Source: JABCZS01 sp041660525 | GTDB lineage: Bacteria > Pseudomonadota > Gammaproteobacteria > JABCZS01 | DNA length: 64,000 bases | Reading direction: 5' to 3' | NCBI GenBank assembly: GCA_041660525.1 | Contig: JBAZWD010000007.1 | Coordinates: forward strand, 1 to 64,000 | In this document: one piece after another, positions 34,182 to 42,100 of the stretch | Layout of the letters: the number at the start of each line of letters is the position of its first letter | How positions within the stretch are numbered: the stretch's first letter is position 1 | Notes under the pieces: generated by a model | Database searches by the model: none | The model's input: only the letters and a program-made list of their open reading frames with translations | What the model was told of the DNA's origin: nothing | Program-made: the position numbers and the translations under genes

Positions 34182-34943
34182 ATGAGTATTATTTTTGAAC
34201 AACCTCTCAATGAACGTATCCGCACATTTTTGCGTTTGGAGCATTTGTTTGCGCAAATGCATTTTATGCAAGAGGCTTCGCCGTCCGTCTGGCACTCGCG
34301 CGAAATTGTATCCACGTTAATTGAAATTTTAAGCGTCTTTGACCGCGCCGATATTAAAACTGAATTCCTTAAAGAGTGCGATCGTCTAAAACTGCAGTTC
34401 ACTAAACTATTTAAATCGCCCAACGTCGACAGTAAACGCCTCCAAGCCATTATTAAAAAAATCGATACCCAAGCGGAAGTATTACAAAACATCAAAGGTC
34501 GCATTGGTCAAGAACTACGCGATCATGAACTGATCACCGCGATTAAGCACCGCTTACCTATTCCCGGCGGCGCTTGTAATTTTGATTTGCCGCAATACCA
34601 TTATTGGCTAAATGAAGATGGTCCAAGACGAGACGAAGACATTAAAACCTGGATATCAACTTTTGCGCCAATTGAAGACACAACTAATTTAATTTTAGAA
34701 TTGATCCGTAGCAGTGCTTATGAAGAACAACAAACAGCGAGCGAAGGGTTTTTCCAAAAGTCATTAGATGGTGCCTCACCTTGCCAATTGGTACGCGTTA
34801 CTACTGAGCAAGAAGGTGTATTTCCAGAAATCAGTGGTGGCAAACACCGCATTAGTATTCGCTTTTTAAACCTAGACGAACACGGTCATCCTGTACAAAC
34901 CAAGGATGATGTGGAGTTTGAATTGGTTTGTTGTATTATTTAG
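34182..34943 (+). CDS. zapD: Cell division protein ZapD
   Basis: ZapD bundles FtsZ filaments at the division ring. At 253 residues it has the family length (247 in E. coli), with the N-terminal helical half (FEQPLNERIRTFLRLEHLF) and the C-terminal beta-sandwich half (GPRRDEDIKTWISTFAPIE, SGGKHRISIRFLN). It follows coaE in the order conserved with E. coli. The 3' 399 bp (34573-34971) are duplicated about 2.8 kb downstream. No yacG gene follows, unlike E. coli. Confidence 0.92.
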   Translation: MSIIFEQPLNERIRTFLRLEHLFAQMHFMQEASPSVWHSREIVSTLIEILSVFDRADIKTEFLKECDRLKLQFTKLFKSPNVDSKRLQAIIKKIDTQAEVLQNIKGRIGQELRDHELITAIKHRLPIPGGACNFDLPQYHYWLNEDGPRRDEDIKTWISTFAPIEDTTNLILELIRSSAYEEQQTASEGFFQKSLDGASPCQLVRVTTEQEGVFPEISGGKHRISIRFLNLDEHGHPVQTKDDVEFELVCCII

Positions 34944-34971
34944 TACTCATTACAGTCAATGCTTATCAGAA
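34573..34971 (+). repeat. Direct repeat, copy 1 (3' part of zapD)
   Basis: 399 bp covering the last ~120 codons of zapD and 28 bp beyond its stop recur at 37342-37740 in the same orientation and at equal length. The copies agree almost everywhere except for a cluster of changes around 34803-34825 (TGAGCAAGAAGGTG against TCCCCATAAAGATT). Confidence 0.9.
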
Positions 34972-35019
34972 AATTTGATGCTTCCCTGCTACAACCTCCT
35001 TATTCGACCTTGGATTTTA

Positions 35020-37086
35020 TTATTTATAGACAGTTGGCCTAGCTGCTCTATCTTTAACCCCATCCGGAACACTGCCACCCGAAGATGAGTTAGAAGAACG
35101 ATAGTTGTTAGTAGGCCTTTGGGTTGCTGCTTTTGCTTCTTGATCAAATAACTGTGTTATCTTTGAGATAAGCGCATTTGCTTGTTTCTGCGTCTCATCA
35201 CTGCAAGCTTTACGGCTTACGGCAAATTTAGCCCACGAGAGTGCTCGCTCAAAATAATCCGATCCAAAGTGATGTTCCCCACCATAAATAAGACACCTTG
35301 CAAGTGCATATTCCGCGTCGGCAAGAGTTTCATCTATAGCTTCACTGTATTCTTCTTTTAGTTCAGCTTCGCAACTACTTTCACACAGACGGAGCATTTT
35401 ATAACCTTCGGGATAATCCAACATCTTCTTTTTATCTGGGCAATGCAGATAAGTATGCGCCATAACCAAGTATGTATCTGGATTTTTTTCTGTGAGAGCG
35501 ACTTCTCCCCATTGTAGCGCAGTATCGCGATCTCGGTCTCCACCAATGCCGTATGTAAAACAGCGCAACACATTATAGGCAGCAACAATCTGTCCACCTT
35601 CGGCAGCTTCAATATAAAGTTTTCTGGCCAGTTTTTCATCTGGACTAAAACCACCTGTTCCAGTTTCATAATGAATTGCTAACGCATTTTTAGCTTGGAC
35701 AACCCCTTCTTGAGCAGCTTTTGAATAGAATACTATCGCTTTTGCAAGGTTTTTTTCAATCAGCTCCAAATAGCTACCGTATAAAAAATTAATTCCAGCG
35801 TTTAAGTCTAACCTTTTCAAGAACCAATCGTGTGTTTGCTGCTGCAAAAAGCTAGATCTAACTTGGCTACTCAACCGATCGCGCTGTGCAAAATTAGAGA
35901 TGATAGCCCGTAGAGCTAATAATGCAGGTGCAAAATTTGCACGGGCTTTCAGTGCCTCTTCCAATAAAAATTGATAACGCGTCATCATTGCGGGTTCTTG
36001 GTATATTCTAGGCATGATTGCGATGGCTTCCAGAGTAAAGGTTTCTGCACGCTGTTCAAGGGGCGTAATGGTCATTAAATTTTGCAAGTAAGGATCGCGT
36101 GCTCTCTGGTCTACCTTTGCTTGTTTTGCTTTAGCTTTTTGAGCATCAACAAGATATTGCACTACTTTAGCATAGTCATTCAGTTCGTATTTTTTTGCCA
36201 GGTCTATCAACGTGGATCCGTCGGCCATCTTAACATTAGGATTTGCGCCTTGTTCTTCAATTAAAGTTTTGACCGCATTCAGTTTACCTGCTGCTGCTGC
36301 GCCAAGAAGAAGATCATCAGCCGATAAGTTTTTTGCTGTACATCGGTCTAAAAATACATTTCTATTCAATATGTAAGCTTGCAATATGAGGGAGAGAATA
36401 TTCGGAGTGTTGGGTTTTGCATCGCCCATGCATAAGTCAATTATGAAATCATAAATTTCTTTCTCACGTGCTTTCAGATCAAGTTTCAGTACATTAGCCC
36501 CTTCAAACAGCGGTATTTTTGGCACATCTATAAGATCTTGAAGACATTTTTTTATTATAACGATGTATTCTTTGTTAAATTCAGAATCCTTGCCAGGTTC
36601 TTCTTCGCGTAACCCAGCCATCACATTGTGTAGAACAAGAAAAATTGTATTATAACTGTCCTTCTCGCCCCATATTTGACCACCTAAGTCATACATCAAA
36701 AATTTGATTAGGGATATATCTTTATACGATGTTCTAAAGGCCTTTATAAGCGCACTATCTGCGTCCAGAGAGATTGGAATTGCTAATTTTATTTCGTTTT
36801 TCAAAAATTTCATCATGTCTATATCTAACCTTTCCAGAGCAATACTCCAGCCATCACTGGGAAGGAGCGCGCCCTTGCTATACAAGTAACGCACAACATC
36901 TAGATGACCGTGTTTAATTGCACACAACATGGCTGTGTCACCCACGGTGATGTCATCATCGGCAAATAATAAATAAGAGTGCGGCGTATCAATTGGCACT
37001 GGACCTGAAAATGTATCACCACTTTCAACAAGTTTTTTAACAGTTGCTAAATCACCATCTCGCGCAGCGCGATGTATTTTACCCAT
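35020..37086 (-). CDS. Ankyrin- and Sel1-repeat protein
   Basis: The start at 37086 (MGKIHRAARDGDL) is chosen because TAGGAGAA lies 7-14 bases upstream; nine extra residues are open before it. The product has 688 residues. Ankyrin-type repeats occupy the first third (GDLATVKKLVESG, TAMLCAIKHGHLDVVRYLYSKGA, and AVKTLIEEQGANPNVKMADG near 285). Sel1-like helical repeats follow (about 430-620: AIVFYSKAAQEGVVQAKNALAIH, KLYIEAAEGGQIVAAYNVLR), then a Ser/Asn-rich tail. No enzyme domain is seen. The N-terminal ~35 residues closely resemble those of the ankyrin-kinase at 44563-46725. It probably mediates protein contacts and is a candidate secreted effector. Confidence 0.75.
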   Translation of the reverse strand: MGKIHRAARDGDLATVKKLVESGDTFSGPVPIDTPHSYLLFADDDITVGDTAMLCAIKHGHLDVVRYLYSKGALLPSDGWSIALERLDIDMMKFLKNEIKLAIPISLDADSALIKAFRTSYKDISLIKFLMYDLGGQIWGEKDSYNTIFLVLHNVMAGLREEEPGKDSEFNKEYIVIIKKCLQDLIDVPKIPLFEGANVLKLDLKAREKEIYDFIIDLCMGDAKPNTPNILSLILQAYILNRNVFLDRCTAKNLSADDLLLGAAAAGKLNAVKTLIEEQGANPNVKMADGSTLIDLAKKYELNDYAKVVQYLVDAQKAKAKQAKVDQRARDPYLQNLMTITPLEQRAETFTLEAIAIMPRIYQEPAMMTRYQFLLEEALKARANFAPALLALRAIISNFAQRDRLSSQVRSSFLQQQTHDWFLKRLDLNAGINFLYGSYLELIEKNLAKAIVFYSKAAQEGVVQAKNALAIHYETGTGGFSPDEKLARKLYIEAAEGGQIVAAYNVLRCFTYGIGGDRDRDTALQWGEVALTEKNPDTYLVMAHTYLHCPDKKKMLDYPEGYKMLRLCESSCEAELKEEYSEAIDETLADAEYALARCLIYGGEHHFGSDYFERALSWAKFAVSRKACSDETQKQANALISKITQLFDQEAKAATQRPTNNYRSSNSSSGGSVPDGVKDRAARPTVYK

Positions 37087-37206
37087 GTAGAATTCTCCTA
37101 ACCAAGATATCAATGCTATTTAATTTTTTAGAACAAAAATCAGGATCGCAAATTTCAACCTTGGCGCTAGAATACCAAAGATATACGTTATGCTCAATAT
37201 AATTAT

Positions 37207-37309
37207 TGACTTCTGCGAACAGTGCGCCTAGCTATTGGATTATTTAAACAATTCAACTCACTGAGCAGTTTTGGGTTAATTTATTATTTTTCTTTATTTT
37301 ATATATGCT
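37207..37309 (-). pseudogene. Degenerate copy of the 5' end of the giant pentapeptide/LRR gene
   Basis: This stretch matches 44271-44407, the start of the 1773-residue gene, in the same orientation, with an internal deletion of about 30 bp and several substitutions. It preserves codons for KNNKLTQ and, after a frameshift, the region of DYLNDAIAGRTVRRS. The start codon is changed and stops occur in frame, so it is dead. It abuts the zapD fragment. Confidence 0.75.
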
Positions 37310-37341
37310 TATCTGCTGTAGTTTTTGGTGTAGACAGATAA

Positions 37342-37740
37342 CTTGTAATTTTGATTTGCCACAATACCATTATTGGCTAAATGAAGATGGTCCAAGACGT
37401 GATGAAGATATTAAAACCTGGATATCAGCTTTTGCGCCGATTGAAGATACGACTAATTTAATTTTAGAATTGATCCGTAGCAGTGCTTATGAAGAACAAC
37501 AAACAGCTAGTGAAGGATTTTTCCAAAAGTCATTAGACGGTGCCTCACCTTGCCAATTGGTACGCGTTACTACTCCCCATAAAGATTTATTCCCAGAAAT
37601 CAGTGGTGGCAAACACCGCATTAGTATTCGTTTTTTAAACCTAGACGAACACGGTCATCCTGTACAAACCAAGGATGATGTTGAGTTTGAATTGGTTTGT
37701 TGTATTATTTAGTGCTCATTACAGTCAACACTTATCAGAA
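37342..37740 (+). pseudogene. zapD 3' fragment (direct repeat, copy 2)
   Basis: This carries the C-terminal ~120 residues of ZapD, from NFDLPQYHYWLNEDG to the natural end ELVCCII, and the sequence beyond the stop. There is no ZapD N-terminus; a chance ATG at 37305 opens a 135-codon frame through it. A 7-bp inverted repeat (TTATCTG 37309-37315, CAGATAA 37335-37341) marks the junction. It is a duplicated remnant rather than a functional gene. Confidence 0.85.
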
Positions 37741-37750
37741 TTTAAATGGT

Positions 37751-37775
37751 ATTACCGCTAAAAAATAGCGGTAAT
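37751..37775. terminator. Hairpin downstream of the GLUG gene
   Basis: A perfect 10-bp stem (ATTACCGCTA, loop AAAAA, TAGCGGTAAT) lies 35 bp beyond the GLUG gene's stop on the minus strand, and also after the zapD fragment on the plus strand. No proper T tract follows on either strand. Confidence 0.4.
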
Positions 37776-37809
37776 AACCAAAATTTATATCCCTCGGTAA
37801 AGAAAGAAC

Positions 37810-38967
37810 TTATAAAGCCTGCTCGTTTACCGCGATAATAAAATGTGGATAATTCACATTCTCATCAATCATCCATACACTATTAAAGTCCCAACCCACA
37901 TAAGTCGCTTGCTGGTACATTTCTGCAGTAGTTTTCGGTGTGCCGCCAGCAGAAAATGATTGACCCGATCTTTCCTTATCCCAATAACTATCGGTAAACT
38001 GACCTTCATATGTACGCCCAATTAATCCACCCACATAGACAGTACCGCTTACTTTTGCAGCTGAAAAACTATTATCTACTTTGTTGGATCCACCTGAAGA
38101 GTGACCAATTAAACCACCCACATTCTCTATACCCGTGACTTGACCCAGAGCATAACTATTAGTGATATTAGAGGATTGAGCAGTACCGATTAATCCGCCT
38201 ACATGTACGTTACCCTTTACTTCACAATCAGCAAAGTTTTGATCAAAGCGTTGGTTAGGACCACCATTATGAACACCTGCAAAGCCGCCTATTGAAGTTC
38301 CTTGAGAACTCGTCGTGACCACTGTACAAACAACATGATTATCAATAATCTCTGCTCCACTTAAATAACCAGCGAACCCGCCAACAAGATTAGACGAAGA
38401 AGTTACGTTTACAATAGCACTAGAATGCGATACAGATCGTGTATAGGCATAGCCAATAACACCACCTAAATAACCTCCGCCTTTTACTTCACCTTGATAA
38501 AATAAATTAGTAATCACGCCATTAGAAGAATTACCATTCCCCTGAGCATAACCAACAATTCCGCCACTGTAACCAGCGCCGGTAACAGAACCATTGACTA
38601 CAGATATGTTTTTAATAGTGCCAGTTAATCCCAAATATCCTATTAATCCAGCATTATTTAAATCGGGTCTATTAATTTTTAGATTAAAGACAGTATAATT
38701 ATTACCATCTAAAGTCCCATGAAAATGATAATTGGCACTACCGAGCGGCATAAAACCTTTACCATCACCAGAATCAAATCCATTACAATCAAGATCATTA
38801 ACTAAAATAAAACTCGACGACAAACTACCGTTTATGCTTTGTAATTCAGAGCAGCTACTTATTTGATAAGGATCATCTTGCGTACCTGTTCCACCAGAGA
38901 AAGCAAAACTTAGCGCAGAAAATAGGACTAGGGAGCAGAAGCAGTAGAAATTAATAAGTTTTTTCAT
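37810..38967 (-). CDS. Secreted GLUG-repeat protein
   Basis: The start at 38967 (MKKLINFYCFCSLVLFSALSFA) gives a clear signal peptide and has AAGGCG upstream; earlier ATGs add an unlikely leader. The product has 385 residues. After GTQDDPYQISSCSELQSI (a segment common to GLUG/adhesin-like proteins) come about six to seven repeats ending in the GLUG-type motif V-G-G-L/F-I/A-G (YSGGIVGYA, YLGGVIGYA, LVGGFAGYL, HVGGLIGTA, NVGGLIGHS, YVGGLIGRT), which form a beta-helix. Such proteins are surface or extracellular, often adhesins. It is probably exported through Sec; no anchor is visible. Confidence 0.8.
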   Translation of the reverse strand: MKKLINFYCFCSLVLFSALSFAFSGGTGTQDDPYQISSCSELQSINGSLSSSFILVNDLDCNGFDSGDGKGFMPLGSANYHFHGTLDGNNYTVFNLKINRPDLNNAGLIGYLGLTGTIKNISVVNGSVTGAGYSGGIVGYAQGNGNSSNGVITNLFYQGEVKGGGYLGGVIGYAYTRSVSHSSAIVNVTSSSNLVGGFAGYLSGAEIIDNHVVCTVVTTSSQGTSIGGFAGVHNGGPNQRFDQNFADCEVKGNVHVGGLIGTAQSSNITNSYALGQVTGIENVGGLIGHSSGGSNKVDNSFSAAKVSGTVYVGGLIGRTYEGQFTDSYWDKERSGQSFSAGGTPKTTAEMYQQATYVGWDFNSVWMIDENVNYPHFIIAVNEQAL

Positions 38968-39112
38968 GGTTATTCGCCTTTCTAATTGAGTTATAGTAGA
39001 CATCTTTGCAGATAATATCATTTATTTATTACTTCGGAAAATGATCTGCTCCGAACTTCCGGACACCTGGCTAAGAGAGTAAAAGAGTTTCAGGCATGCC
39101 TTGTCATTTACG

Positions 39113-42100
39113 TCAATAAACTAAGCCTTGATTGTCGGCCATCCAACCATCAAATGCGTCATTGCTTAACCTTCTTTTCTCCTCTAGGTCTGCTTTTGCG
39201 CATTCTTCAGCCCATTGAATGACCGTTGAAATATTATCTTTTCGAGGAACAACCGCTCTATCATCCAATTTAGTAATGTAATCAAGTGCGGTAGAGCTAG
39301 TGCCTAGCTCTAGACTAACTTTTCTATTTATTAACAATGCTTGGATCAAAATTTGCACATGTTCTTCTGTAGAAAATTTGGCGTTGTTAGCAGTACATAG
39401 CATGCAAATTGATTCTATAAAATGATTATCCTTAATAGTCTCCGCAATATCGATGGCATTAGATTGATCGAAAATATTATTTTCAAATGAAATTGTTTTT
39501 AAGCTGCGATTTATTTTTTTCAAAGCGGATGATATTATATTAAATCCTATGCTTCCAATCTTATTATTGCTTAAGTCCAATAATTCTAAAGTATTATTAG
39601 ATTCTAATATCTTAGCTATAAATGGCGCAGAAGAATCAGTGAGGTCATTCTTACCAAGGTCAAGGAATTTAATTGTTTTATTTTTTATCAGAATTTCAGT
39701 AAGTTTCTTAATGTGATTATCGTTTAAACAAGATCTTAAAGTCAAACGAATTGTTTTATTATTTTCTTTCAAAACTTGAAACAGGTTGTTAACATCAGCC
39801 TCAATTGTATATTTATATAGCGCAACATGTAAGTCTTGGTCGGTTTCTTGAATACCGTTTATTATGGTTTGAAAAGAAGGAAATAATGCAATTTCAGGTG
39901 ACTCTGTTATTCTCATTTCTTCGAGTTCTTTCTTCATTTGATTTAGTTTAATTGAATCTATTAAAATATTTCCCGAATTTGTAAAAATCGAAATTTCATT
40001 TATACGAAACCCCAATGCAGTTGAATATCCTGGGGCTTCGCAGACTCCCCCCACAGATAATTGCCTAAACATTGGGGCTGTAAATTCAATTGTGCTTAGC
40101 CAATAACAATCCTTAACAGATAAATATTTTAAATTAGGAAAATATATTTTACGCTTTTGTGTATCAGTAACAGAGTTAAATTTGGCGAAAATCCCAGCCT
40201 GTATACTTGTAATTGTGGTCCTATTTAAATTAAGCGTGACCAATGCTGGACAATGTGCTGCTATATTTCGAATGCTTTGATCAGTTATTTTTCCGCAACC
40301 AGCAAGATTAAGTGCTTTAATATACACACCCGCATTATCAACAGTTAAAATTGAGAACAGTCGTTCCTCGTCGATCACTCGAAAGCCTTGTAAATCTAGG
40401 AAACGAAATGGAGTCCCAGGGATTAAACGTAACAACTTGCCTTGCCATCTTTCTCCTTCCCACCGTTCATAAAAGTCTTTGTATGCATCATTAATTTTAT
40501 TAACTCTATTAATTTCATCTTTAAGCAAATGCTTTTTCTGTCTAGCAGACAGCAAATGAAAACTCGCTATCAAAGATGTCTCTTCAGCTACGGTTAAATT
40601 TTTATCTTCTTTCAATCTAGCAATTATTTCATAACCTCTTTGCGATCGCAAAGTTTGCAAAACTTCTTTTGCTTGATAGGGACTCATGAATTTTCCTGCT
40701 CGTATCTCTTTGGCTTGCGTTAAAAGCAAAGGATTATTAAGTCTTAATGAGGCACTAAGAGCTGTGGATACTGCTTGTGTTGATTGTTGTTGCCCTTTTT
40801 GCTGAACATATTTATATTCTTTTCTTGTTCGTTCCCAGAAGCGTAATATTGGCAATAAATATTTGGGTAATTGAGAAACCGGTTTTTTAAATATAGATTC
40901 AGCACGTCTGCTAATTTCAGTTGATAAACCTTTAAATCCTCGATCATTATGAATGACCTCAGTAAATATGGACTGATAGTTTGCACCTAATTCTGGGTGT
41001 ACTTCAGTTAATAACTCCAATCCAGTAATCGGTGTATTTTCATGCCAATGTCTTTTTAATACACTTTGCATGAGGCCAATACGTTTGTTCAGCTCTGTAA
41101 ATAATTTTTCCCCTAAGTGTAATGTTAAAATACTTACACTGGGTTTAGTATCAGGCATTAAGTTTTTAATTTCATCTGCAGTAAATAAATTCAAAGGTGA
41201 AGTAAAATGTGTAGCAAAAGATTCATCATTAAACAATTCCTCATACGTTTTATGTTGTTTAATTAGAGACTCAAGCCAATTTTCTAATAATGCATGTGCA
41301 TCTAACATCATAAAGCGCTGAATCATTGAATTTTTTAAATCAATAGGCTGCTGCATTTGATTGAAACACAGTATCATGCTTTTAACTTGCAAAATTTTAT
41401 TAAAGCCTAAAATGCCATTATCATTAGGCGTAAGAAAGGCTCTATCTAAATCAACAGCGTATAAATCTACTTTACCATCTTCACGTGGTTCTAAATGTAA
41501 ATGTTTTCCGCTATCATCTTCTGGGCCTGTGATAATAACTCTGAATAAATGTGCTAGAAATGATTCATCGCTTAAATTTTGTAAGGGATCATTTATCCAA
41601 GTACTTTTAGCATCTAAAGATTCCAATGGTTTTCCAGGCATGTGTTGACTCCATTGTATGGCAATGGGTGCTCGTCCTGGAATATGGCAGGCTGTGATTA
41701 AAGTTTCAGGTAGAAATGTTTGCCCGACTATATGTTTCATTAACTCGACCACAGCATATTCTATAGCGGGTTGTTCAGCTATGGGTTTACCCCAAAATGT
41801 ATGGCCTTGATGTTCAATGCGATAAACAGGATGCATACTCGCTTGCGTGCTATGCGAAGCTTTAAAATGACCTTGCTCATCTAAAAATTTTTGTGTAATT
41901 TCAGATGATAATGTTTGTGTCTGCATGGATTCTATTGGACTTGACGATGGAATACGTAACTTTACTTGATTGCTTGTATCAGGTGCTAATAAACTTTGCC
42001 AATCTTTCAGCCATTGTTTGCGATGATATATCAAATTATAATGCCAGCCATTGGGGCGAGTTATCATTAATAGATGATTAAATAATGCATTTTTTATTGC

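Noticed and set aside
37305..37712. A 135-codon frame as an independent gene
   Set aside because: All but the first ~12 residues are the duplicated C-terminal part of ZapD, so it is a fragment.
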